From the NCBI GenBank assembly GCA_020426845.1, contig JAGQPF010000376.1, positions 1 through 32,373 of the forward strand: DNA of 32,373 nucleotides, given 5' to 3'. How positions within the stretch are numbered: the stretch's first letter is position 1; the number at the start of each line of letters is the position of its first letter. This document shows, one piece after another, positions 7,053 through 14,373 of this stretch. Below the pieces are notes generated by a model. That model saw only the letters and a list, made by a program, of their open reading frames with translations. It was not told the DNA's origin and did no database searches. Source of the DNA: Planctomycetales bacterium (GTDB taxonomy: Bacteria > Planctomycetota > Planctomycetia > Pirellulales > Pirellulaceae). The translations under genes were made by a program, and so were the position numbers.

Positions 7053-8051
7053 ATGCCTCGCTGCTTGATCGGGCTCGGCGCCAACCTTGGCGATTCCCGC
7101 AACACACTGGAACAAGCGCTGCGAATGTTGGATCAATCCGGCATTCAAGTCGATCGTTGCAGCAACTGGGTTCGATGCAAACCCGTCGGGCCTGCATCGC
7201 AGGCGACCGATGTGAGGCCCGGTGAGGCCGGCGGACCTGCGGCTGGCGAGAGTCCGCCCGACTATGTCAACGGAGTGGCGCTGCTGACGACCGAGCTGGC
7301 GCCGCTCCCGTTGCTCGATCGGCTCCTGGAAGTCGAAACAACGTTGGGACGCCGTCGCGATGTGCGGTGGGGCTCGCGAACAGTCGATCTCGACTTGTTG
7401 CTGTACGACGCGGAGGTGATCGCGCAGCCGCGACTGCTCGTGCCCCACCCGTGGATGCTCGCGCGGCGTTTTGTGCTGGCGCCGGCCGCCGCCATCGCTC
7501 CCGATTGGGAGCACCCGTTGGTTGGTGCGACCTTGCAAACGCTCGACGCTGCCTTGGAAAGGCCCGTTGGAATGTGGCTGGTCGCGGACCACGAGCAGGC
7601 CGGCGAGCCGCTCTCCACCTTGTTGGACGAAGTCGAGTCGCGGCTGCAACATGAGTTGCCGGAGGGCTTGGTTCGCACTGTGGACTCCCCGATCCGCGTG
7701 GCACTCGGTCACGACGGTGCTCTGCAGATGCAACTGGATTCCCGGGGGCTGGCGGAGCTCCGTAGAACCAAGCCGCGATTGCCGCGGTTGCTCATCGCCT
7801 GTGAATTGGACTCGGCGCCGAGCAACGGCGCGTCGAATGAGTTGCCGGCGCTGCTCCGCGATCAAGTGGGGTGCGTTATTTCGTTGGCGGATCCCGCGAC
7901 TGCCTACGTCGACGGCTGTTTGGGGCTGCAAGTTGCCCGAACGCTGAAGTGTCCGATCGCGTTCGCCTCGGATGCGACGCTTGGAACCGCGTCTCAGCGG
8001 ATCACCTTCGCCGCTCTGGGGACAGCGGCACGCCTGGTCGACGTAGAATAG
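7053..8051 (+). CDS. folK: 6-hydroxymethyl-7,8-dihydropterin pyrophosphokinase (HPPK) with an in-frame repeat insertion and a C-terminal extension
   Basis: HPPK transfers pyrophosphate from ATP to 6-hydroxymethyl-dihydropterin in folate synthesis. The N-terminal domain (residues 1-170) opens with CLIGLGANLGDSRN and has the catalytic signature RWGSRTVDLDLLLYD (106-119) and VPHPWMLARRFVL. Two things are odd. Residues about 46-67 replace the usual short loop before DYVNGV with about 21 extra residues, and this DNA is a diverged copy of a palindromic repeat found elsewhere in the window. The C-terminal 160 residues (about 173-332) are not part of HPPK and I do not recognise them. The ATG at 7053 has no clear ribosome-binding site; TTG at 7047 is a possible alternative. 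panC follows 94 bases downstream. Confidence 0.9.
   Translation: MPRCLIGLGANLGDSRNTLEQALRMLDQSGIQVDRCSNWVRCKPVGPASQATDVRPGEAGGPAAGESPPDYVNGVALLTTELAPLPLLDRLLEVETTLGRRRDVRWGSRTVDLDLLLYDAEVIAQPRLLVPHPWMLARRFVLAPAAAIAPDWEHPLVGATLQTLDAALERPVGMWLVADHEQAGEPLSTLLDEVESRLQHELPEGLVRTVDSPIRVALGHDGALQMQLDSRGLAELRRTKPRLPRLLIACELDSAPSNGASNELPALLRDQVGCVISLADPATAYVDGCLGLQVARTLKCPIAFASDATLGTASQRITFAALGTAARLVDVE
7185..7225. repeat. Palindromic 45-base element, diverged copy inside folK
   Basis: The stretch shares TCGGGCCT, CATCGCAGGCGACC and TGTGAGGCCCGGTG with the copies at 17355-17444 and 29699-29743, with a few substitutions and one small deletion. It is read in the same frame as in the TolC-like gene (VGPASQATDVRPG here, IGPPSQATLVRPG there). 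It lies where other HPPKs have a short loop. Confidence 0.75.
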
Positions 8052-8070
8052 CCCGAGTCAACATCGGGCT
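8050..8070 (+). terminator. Hairpin at the folK stop codon
   Basis: AGCCCGA (8050-8056) pairs with TCGGGCT (8064-8070) around a seven-base loop. The left arm overlaps the TAG stop codon of folK. No T-run follows, so it is a weak terminator candidate; it might instead stabilise the 3' end or modulate panC. Confidence 0.35.
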
Positions 8071-8145
8071 CCTCACGTTGCCAACGTCGCCCGGGAGCTA
8101 TTGGATCTCACCTTCCGCTCGTCCCGTTGAAGGAACCTGTCTCGC

Positions 8146-9150
8146 ATGCCGACTTATCTTTCCTTGTCCGATTCCAGCCGCTGGGTTGCCTTGGACGAGT
8201 CCCATGCGCGGGCGATGTTAGAGCGCCGTGGCGTGGCGAATCCTCAGTTGGCGCTGCTGCCGGCGGCGCAACGTGTCGAGGTGGTGGAAAGCGGTGACAA
8301 CCTTCGCGAATTGGTCTGGGAGTGTCGGCGGCGAGGGCGAACCACCGGATTGGTGCCGACCATGGGCGCGCTGCACGCCGGCCATCTCAGCTTGGTCGAA
8401 ACTTGTTTGGCTCGAAATGAATTGGCCATTGCGACAATCTTCGTGAACCCGACTCAATTTGGACCCAACGAGGATCTCGACCGCTATCCGCGCACCTTGG
8501 ATGCGGACTTGACGGCGTTGGAAGCGGCCGGGGCGGCCTATTGTTTTGTGCCTTCGGTCGACGAGATGTACCCCGCGGGATGCACGACTGCGGTCGCCCC
8601 GCCAGAGGTGGCGAGACGCTGGGAAGGAGAGTGCCGCCCGGGTCATTTTGCCGGCGTCGCGACCATTGTGCTCAAGCTGTTCCACCTGGCGCCCACCGAC
8701 GACGCCTACTTTGGCCTCAAGGATTACCAACAATTGCTGGTCATTCGCCACATGGCTCGGGATTTGAATGTGCCGATCACGATCCATAGCTGCGAGACGG
8801 TTCGGGAGCCGGATGGACTGGCCTTGAGCAGCCGAAATCGATACCTTTCCGAAGGGGAGCGGCAAACGGCGCTGGCTGTGCCGAGCTGTCTGCTCGCCGC
8901 GCAGGAAGCATGGACCGCCGGAGAACGCGACAGCCGCCGCCTTTCGAATTGCATGGAGACGACGTTGCGCGAGGGTGGCGTCAGTGACATCGACTACGCG
9001 GTCGTTGTCGACGCCCAGACCCTGGAGCCGCTGGAGGACGTTGGCGAACTGCGTTCGGCCGTCGCAATTGTCGCCGCGCGAGTGGGCGCCACGCGGCTGA
9101 TTGACAACCGCGTCCTTAGCAACCCATCGACTAACGCTGACGCCGACTGA
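8146..9150 (+). CDS. panC: Pantothenate synthetase
   Basis: Condenses pantoate and beta-alanine with ATP to give pantothenate, the precursor of coenzyme A. The class-I synthetase nucleotide-binding motif is seen in PTMGALHAGHLSL (HAGH), followed by NPTQFGPNEDLDRYPR, FGLKDYQQL and the KMSKS-like DGLALSSRNRYLS. The protein has 334 residues, about 45 more than usual at the N terminus, because the recognisable fold begins at about VEVVESGDNL. The ATG at 8146 has GAAGGA 11 bases upstream; an in-frame ATG at 8215 would shorten the extension. It lies between folK and lgt on the same strand and may share their transcript, although no panB or panD is nearby. Confidence 0.94.
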   Translation: MPTYLSLSDSSRWVALDESHARAMLERRGVANPQLALLPAAQRVEVVESGDNLRELVWECRRRGRTTGLVPTMGALHAGHLSLVETCLARNELAIATIFVNPTQFGPNEDLDRYPRTLDADLTALEAAGAAYCFVPSVDEMYPAGCTTAVAPPEVARRWEGECRPGHFAGVATIVLKLFHLAPTDDAYFGLKDYQQLLVIRHMARDLNVPITIHSCETVREPDGLALSSRNRYLSEGERQTALAVPSCLLAAQEAWTAGERDSRRLSNCMETTLREGGVSDIDYAVVVDAQTLEPLEDVGELRSAVAIVAARVGATRLIDNRVLSNPSTNADAD

Positions 9151-9193
9151 TATTCACGGAACTTCCCGGTGAGAACGGGCAGCAGGTGCTGGC

Positions 9194-10453
9194 ATGTTGC
9201 AAACGGTTTTTCGCATTCCCCATGAAGTGGCCGGCCTGCCGATCTTCGGACTCGGTTGGGCGTTGGGCGCGGTCGGGCTCGTTGCGCTCGGAGTGTTATT
9301 GACGGCAGTCATTCGCCCCGCAGCTCGGCAGGAGGCAATCGGATCTCTGCCGATGCTGGCTGTCATGGCCGCGGTCGCTCTATGGGTGATGCCATTCTTG
9401 GAGGAGCGCGGACCCGACGAAACTCCGCTGGGGCTGCCCATTCGTGGCTATGGCGTGATGCTGGTCGCCGCCGTCGTCTCGGGCTTTGCGCTCACGCTGT
9501 ACCGAGCGCGACACATGGGTTACGACAGCGACCGCGTGATGAGCCTGTTGATCGGCATGTTTGTCTGCGGCATCCTTGGCGCCCGGGTCTTTCACGTCAT
9601 TCAATATTGGGAGACGCTGCGAGTGGCAGGCTCCTGGAAAGAGACGCTTGCCAACGTCGTGCGATTTACTGAGGGCGGTCTGGTCGTCTATGGCTCGCTG
9701 ATCGGCGGCCTGTTGTGGACGGTCTACTTCACCTATCGCGAGCGTTGGTCCCTGTTTCGAGTGGGAGACTTGATTGCCCCGGGGATGTTTCTCGGGCTGG
9801 CGTTGGGGCGAATTGGCTGCCTGCTCAACGGCTGTTGCCACGGAGGCGCTTGCGAGAACGAACTGTTGGCGCTGCGGTTCCCGCAGGCCTCTCACCCCTA
9901 CATGAGTCAGCTGAAGTCGGGCGAGCTGCTCGGCGCGCAGTTCGTGGCGGGGGATGAAGGGCTGATGGTCGAGCGCGTCGACGAGGACGGCTTGGCCCAA
10001 CAGCAGGGAGTCGAGGTCGGCAGCCGTGTGCTGGTGTTGCCGCGCGACCGGGACTTGCAGTTCGCCCGCATGTCGGCGGACCAACGCGCGATGGTCGTGA
10101 TTGAAACGAAGGGCTCCAACGCGCGCTGGAACTGGGAGCAGCTGCCCTCGCGCAGCCTGCCCACTCGGCCAGCGCAGATCTACAGCGCCGTCAATGCCGC
10201 CCTGCTCTGCCTGTTGTTGATCGCGTGGCATCCCTACCGCCGACACGACGGCGAGTTGATGATGTTGCTGTTGACGCTCTACCCGTTGACCCGCTTTCTG
10301 CTCGAGCTGGTGCGGACGGACGAGGCGGGGCGATTCGGCACGTCGCTGACCATCTCCCAATGGGTCAGCTTCGTGTTTATCGCGATCGCCGCCGCCGGCT
10401 GGGTGGCGATTCGCCGACGCCGGACGTCATCCGCATCGCCGACGATCTGCTGA
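9194..10453 (+). CDS. lgt: Prolipoprotein diacylglyceryl transferase with a PDZ-like insertion
   Basis: An inner-membrane enzyme that moves diacylglycerol from phosphatidylglycerol to the lipobox cysteine of prelipoproteins. At 419 residues it is longer than the usual 270-290. Key motifs are LPIRGYGVML, EGGLVVYGSLIGGL and GRIGCLLNGCCHGG, which stands where E. coli has the GRxGNFxNGE motif. An extra hydrophilic stretch (about residues 240-310) between the core and the last helices contains VERVDEDGLAQQQGVEVGSRVLVL, reminiscent of a PDZ binding groove. About seven or eight hydrophobic helices are visible, the first two preceding the classic Lgt core. A weak AGGT ribosome site lies ahead of the ATG. 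Downstream is a repeat array, so this is probably the end of the transcript. Confidence 0.92.
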   Translation: MLQTVFRIPHEVAGLPIFGLGWALGAVGLVALGVLLTAVIRPAARQEAIGSLPMLAVMAAVALWVMPFLEERGPDETPLGLPIRGYGVMLVAAVVSGFALTLYRARHMGYDSDRVMSLLIGMFVCGILGARVFHVIQYWETLRVAGSWKETLANVVRFTEGGLVVYGSLIGGLLWTVYFTYRERWSLFRVGDLIAPGMFLGLALGRIGCLLNGCCHGGACENELLALRFPQASHPYMSQLKSGELLGAQFVAGDEGLMVERVDEDGLAQQQGVEVGSRVLVLPRDRDLQFARMSADQRAMVVIETKGSNARWNWEQLPSRSLPTRPAQIYSAVNAALLCLLLIAWHPYRRHDGELMMLLLTLYPLTRFLLELVRTDEAGRFGTSLTISQWVSFVFIAIAAAGWVAIRRRRTSSASPTIC

Positions 10454-10489
10454 CCGCGTCGAAGTGCGCGCCGTCTCCACGGGCGCAAA

Positions 10490-11104
10490 GATCGTCACGC
10501 GGCATACCCGGGGCGATGCCCCGGGCTACGTTGATGAAGGCCTTCGGCCTTCGGCAAGGATCGTCGCGCGATCATCACGCGACATACCCGTCGCGCGGCA
10601 TACCCGGGGCGATGCCCCACGTTGATGAAGGCCTTTGGCCTTCGGCAAGGATCGTCGCGCGATCATCACGCGGCATACCCGGGGCGGTTCCCAGGGCGAG
10701 CGCCGGATTGAGCCCAGGATAGGCTGCCCCGATGGTTTCATCGAAGGCCAAAGGCCTTCTTCATCGTAGCCCGGGGCATCGCCCCGGGTGCTGCGTGCCG
10801 GCGTTTCCGCGATCATATCGCGTGTCGGGGCTACGTTGATGAAGGCCTTTGGCCTTCGGCAAAGATCGTCGCGCGGCATACCCGGGGCGATGCCCCGGGC
10901 TTGATGAAGGCCTTTGGCCTTCGGCAAGGATCGTCACGCGATCATCACGCGACATACCCGTCACGCGGCATACCCGGGGCGATGCCCCGGGCTACGTTGA
11001 TGAAGGCCTTTGGCCTTCGGCAAGGATCGTCGCGCGATTGTCACGCAGCACCCGGGCTTTGATGAAGGCCTTCGGGCTTCGACAACGATCTTCACGCGAC
11101 ATCG
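10490..11104. repeat. Dense array of two palindromic REP-like modules
   Basis: This 610-base gap between lgt and the convergent HlyD gene is almost entirely repeat. Module A, CCCGGGGC-GAT-GCCCCGGG, is complete at 10507-10525, 10770-10788 (inverted), 10881-10899 and 10973-10991, with broken copies near 10593 and 10677. Module B, GAAGGCC-TTT-GGCCTTC, occurs at 10536, 10627, 10743 (inverted), 10841, 10906, 11002 and 11064. Linkers such as GGATCGTCGCGCGATCATC also recur. Spacing is irregular (about 65 to 100 bases) and one block is flipped, so the array grew by duplication and inversion rather than as a CRISPR. It separates convergent genes and could stop transcription from both sides. Confidence 0.93.
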
Positions 11105-11114
11105 GCGCTGGCTC

Positions 11115-12191
11115 TCAGGGAGCGCTGTCGTCGTTCTCCGGGCCGGCGTTGGCGCCTGCAGGCAGCCGCACGGAGAAGCCGGCGGGGTGCCCCGCTTCGT
11201 TAGGGATCTCAAACACGGCGCGGATCGTTTGCGTCACGGGATTGACGCGCGGCTCGACGGCGATCAGCCGCGCTTGAACGTCGGCATTCAGCGGGGCGCC
11301 GGCGCGGAGCAGCCAGGGCGCCTGCAGCCTCAGTTGTGACATGGAACTGGCAGGAAGCTGCAGCTCCGTCCGCAGCCGGCCCAGATCGGCGAGTTGAATG
11401 AGGCTCGAGGGTTGTTCGACAATTTCGCCCGCGACGGCGTCGATGCGCATCACCACGCCGGAGAACGGGGCGCGCAGCGTGCGGCGCTGGTCCTCGACCT
11501 TGGCCAGCTGCAGCTGCGCACTTGCCTGGTCTGCGGCGTGTCGCGCCACGTCCAGCGCCGCTTGGGACTGTTGCCAGCGGATCGTCGCCTCTTGGCGTTC
11601 GGCGGCGGTGCTGGCGCCTGCTTGAAAGGCGCTTTCCAGTTGCTCCTGGCGATAGCGCGCCAGCGACAGCTCCAACTCCGCTTGTCGCACGGCGGCGGCT
11701 GCTCCGCGCTCCGCCGCCGCCGCGACATTCAATTGCTGGGACGTCTCGCTGCGGTCGAAGTCGATGAGCGGTTGTCCTGCGGCGACAACGTCGCCTTCCT
11801 TGACATGGACAATGGCAACGATTCGCGCAACGTCGGCCCCCAGGTTTGCCTCGCGCCAGGGGATGGCCACGCCATGCAACAACTGCTGCCGGCCGAGGTC
11901 GGCCCGCAGGGCCGGGTCGAGCCTCGACTTGTTGGCAAGCAATCCGTTGTCCCGAGAACTCGGAGATTGTTCGGCCGGAGGGAGCAACGGGATATCCGCG
12001 CCGGGAGGCGTAAAGGCGGGTGTTGCCGGCCGGTTGGGAGTTGTGGTGACGGTGACGGGAGTCGTTGGCATCGGCTCGTTGGTAGTAGCGTGAGGGGCGT
12101 CCCCGCTTCGCCAGACGTAGCTGCCTGTCAACGCGCCGATGATGGCGAAGACGCTCAGTTGTCCGCGTCGAGTCTGAACGAACTGCAGCAT
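11115..12191 (-). CDS. HlyD/RND-type periplasmic adaptor protein
   Basis: A membrane-fusion protein of 358 residues that would bridge inner-membrane components to an outer-membrane TolC channel. It has an N-terminal membrane anchor (QLSVFAIIGALTGSYVW) and a Pro/Thr-rich linker (about 30-80). The first lipoyl half is VHVKEGDVVAAGQPLIDFD, followed by an alpha-helical hairpin rich in Ala, Gln and Glu (about 150-225). The second lipoyl half is TLRAPFSGVVMRIDAVAGEIV, and a beta-barrel domain follows. It is last in the PilZ / GAF-HlyD / M50 / HlyD gene set, 55 bases after the M50 gene. No RND or ABC pump gene adjoins it, which is unusual for this family. The repeat array begins ten bases after its stop codon. 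Confidence 0.88.
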   Translation of the reverse strand: MLQFVQTRRGQLSVFAIIGALTGSYVWRSGDAPHATTNEPMPTTPVTVTTTPNRPATPAFTPPGADIPLLPPAEQSPSSRDNGLLANKSRLDPALRADLGRQQLLHGVAIPWREANLGADVARIVAIVHVKEGDVVAAGQPLIDFDRSETSQQLNVAAAAERGAAAAVRQAELELSLARYRQEQLESAFQAGASTAAERQEATIRWQQSQAALDVARHAADQASAQLQLAKVEDQRRTLRAPFSGVVMRIDAVAGEIVEQPSSLIQLADLGRLRTELQLPASSMSQLRLQAPWLLRAGAPLNADVQARLIAVEPRVNPVTQTIRAVFEIPNEAGHPAGFSVRLPAGANAGPENDDSAP

Positions 12192-12246
12192 GGCGAGCCT
12201 CGATGAACCTTGGAAGAGGTACTGTGGGATTTGGATGACGTGGCGG

Positions 12247-14373
12247 TCAGGACTTCAGCATCAGCTCCAGGGAGCGGCGGACGCGGCGAAGCAACTCGCC
12301 GCCGATCGTCATTCGCCCACCGGGCGCCACGAGCCGGGTGGAGAGTTTCATGCCATGAGCGATCCGCTCGTGGGCTGGCAGCGATTCGATGTCGGCGGGA
12401 TCGAGCGCGATCTCGACTTCGTATTGAGGCGCCAACGCCTCCATCGTCGTCGGCGCTACGGCGATGGAGCCTCCGCCAAGCTGTGTCAGGCGAGCGTCGC
12501 GGACGACTCGCGAGCCGTGCGAAGCGATGGCGATCACCTCGCCGCGCAGCCAATGAGCGGGGAGTGCCTCAAGCTGACACGATGCTGGCATGCCGACGGC
12601 AGGCTGCCATTGCGACATCTGCTCATCGGTCAGCAGCACGTGCGCAACCCATGGGCCGTTGGCGATTTCGGCCAACGAGGCGCCCGGTTGCAGGAACGCG
12701 CCGCGACGGTCCAACTCGACTACATCGACGACAGTGCCGCCGATGGGGGCGGGAGCCGTCAGCAATCGCTGCGATTCACGAGCTCGCTGGAGCTTGCCCT
12801 GGAGAAACTCGATGTGGCTGGCCAGAGCGAATGCGTCCGGGGAGCGGTCGCGGGTCAAGATGGCGTGTTGGCCCAATGCCAGCTCCAGCTCGGCGGCCGC
12901 CTCCTGGATGGCTGTATCCGCCGCGGGGTCGGCGAGCGTGGCCAGCGTCTCATTGGCGGCGACGCGTTGTCCGGCGCGAACGGCGACCTGCGTCAGCACA
13001 CCGCCTTGCCGAACGTGCACTTGGGTTTGGTGTTGGCGAGCCAGGGCGCCGGGCGCCGTCGGCGCGCCGGGCATCGGCAGCAGCAACAGCGCCACGGGAG
13101 CGATGGCCATGGCGACTGCCACCACCCGCGCTCGGCCGCGGATCGCGGATGTGTCGGCGGACGACCAGAGGTACTTGAACGCTGACACGAAGCTGGCGCC
13201 GGCTGTCTGGATCAGGAACATCGCCGCCATCGCCACGCCCAGCCAGATGAATCGCCGCGAAATAATGGCGCAGAGCGCAACAATCACAACGGTTTTGTAA
13301 ACCGCCGCGCAGGCGCCGTAGATCAACAGGCTTGGCTGGAGCGATGACTCGGGCCGCATTCCCAGCAGCAGCCAGCGGAGGGCTCGCCCGCATTCCTGAC
13401 TGGACTCTCGCCGTAGATTCGGCCGGTCCAACAGGTCGCACAGCACGTAGTAGCCGTCGTACCGCATCAGCGGATTGGCGTTGAACAGCAGCGTGACGGC
13501 GGTCGACATCAGCACCACTTGGTGAGCCACTGAGTGGGCCATCCCCGCGTCGGTGAGGCACCACACGAGCACCGCCAGGGCGCCGACCATCGACTCGAAG
13601 TACATGCCGCCGAGACTGATCACGATGCGTCGCCAGCGCGGCATCGACCAAGCGGCGCTGGCGTCCATGTACGCGCAGGGGTTGAAGACGATCAAGTAGG
13701 CGCCCATCTCGGGCACCTCGCCGCCAAAGTGTTTGCAGGCGTAGGCGTGACCGAACTCGTGCACCACCTTCAGGCCCAGCAACGTTACCCAGAGGGTCAC
13801 GACGGTCTCGCCTTGGAGCATGCCTCCCAGCGGATGGACGAACTCACTCCATCGAGAGAACAACGCCCACCCACAGGCCATCATGCAGGCGGCCCAAGCG
13901 ACGACGAACGCGGGTTGGAACATCCACTGGACGAAGCGAACCGTGCGAGTCAGCAGTGGGTCGGGGTTGAGCAACGGGATTCGAGTAAACAGGAATCCTT
14001 TGGCGTGGCTGCGCAATTGCGCTTGCCGCCGCCGCTGATGGCTGCGGTAGAGCGGCTGTCCGTTGTTTGGAAGACTCAGCAGTCCGAGTTGTTGCAGGTG
14101 GACGACGAATCGATAGAAGTGTTGCTCGTCATCCGGCGTCAAGCTGCCTTCCTGGCACAATGTCTCGAACAGCTCGCCCAACGTCGTGTGGTTGGAGAGC
14201 CGGGCGAAGATCCGGTAGTCGTTGCGGCTGAGCTGATGCGAGTCGAACGTGATTGGATCGCGAACGACATAGACAGGCTCGCCGCGAACGAGCAACCGCG
14301 TGCATTTTAGGTTGGCGCGGCCCTGGCATCGCGCATGGCGGAGCCGTTCAGCCAGGTCGGTCGTCGCCGTCAT
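12247..14373 (-). CDS. Membrane-embedded M50 (site-2-protease-like) metallopeptidase fused to HlyD-type lipoyl domain
   Basis: A polytopic inner-membrane protein of 708 residues. The N-terminal part (about 25-102) looks like a PqqD-like winged helix: VYVVRDPITFDSHQLSRNDY, LGELFETL, HLQQLGLLSL. A block of membrane helices then carries the zinc motif HEFGH (205-209) and the second M50 motif NANPLMRYDG (298-307). After two or three more helices, the C-terminal third is an adaptor-like region with lipoyl halves HVRQGGVLTQVAVRAGQRV and LTAPAPIGGTVVDVVEL around a helical hairpin. Its ATG overlaps the upstream TGA as ATGA (14373-14370), implying translational coupling. The family is annotated as YydH-like or peptidase M50/HlyD. 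Whether it cleaves a substrate or acts as an export component is unknown. Confidence 0.88.
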   Translation of the reverse strand: MTATTDLAERLRHARCQGRANLKCTRLLVRGEPVYVVRDPITFDSHQLSRNDYRIFARLSNHTTLGELFETLCQEGSLTPDDEQHFYRFVVHLQQLGLLSLPNNGQPLYRSHQRRRQAQLRSHAKGFLFTRIPLLNPDPLLTRTVRFVQWMFQPAFVVAWAACMMACGWALFSRWSEFVHPLGGMLQGETVVTLWVTLLGLKVVHEFGHAYACKHFGGEVPEMGAYLIVFNPCAYMDASAAWSMPRWRRIVISLGGMYFESMVGALAVLVWCLTDAGMAHSVAHQVVLMSTAVTLLFNANPLMRYDGYYVLCDLLDRPNLRRESSQECGRALRWLLLGMRPESSLQPSLLIYGACAAVYKTVVIVALCAIISRRFIWLGVAMAAMFLIQTAGASFVSAFKYLWSSADTSAIRGRARVVAVAMAIAPVALLLLPMPGAPTAPGALARQHQTQVHVRQGGVLTQVAVRAGQRVAANETLATLADPAADTAIQEAAAELELALGQHAILTRDRSPDAFALASHIEFLQGKLQRARESQRLLTAPAPIGGTVVDVVELDRRGAFLQPGASLAEIANGPWVAHVLLTDEQMSQWQPAVGMPASCQLEALPAHWLRGEVIAIASHGSRVVRDARLTQLGGGSIAVAPTTMEALAPQYEVEIALDPADIESLPAHERIAHGMKLSTRLVAPGGRMTIGGELLRRVRRSLELMLKS

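Noticed and set aside
10490-11104. CRISPR array
   Set aside because: Repeat spacing is irregular, the segments between repeats are repeats themselves, one block is inverted, and no cas gene is present.
12190-13185. Plus-strand frames opposite the M50 gene
   Set aside because: Arg-rich, motif-free translations that arise from high third-position GC of the real gene.
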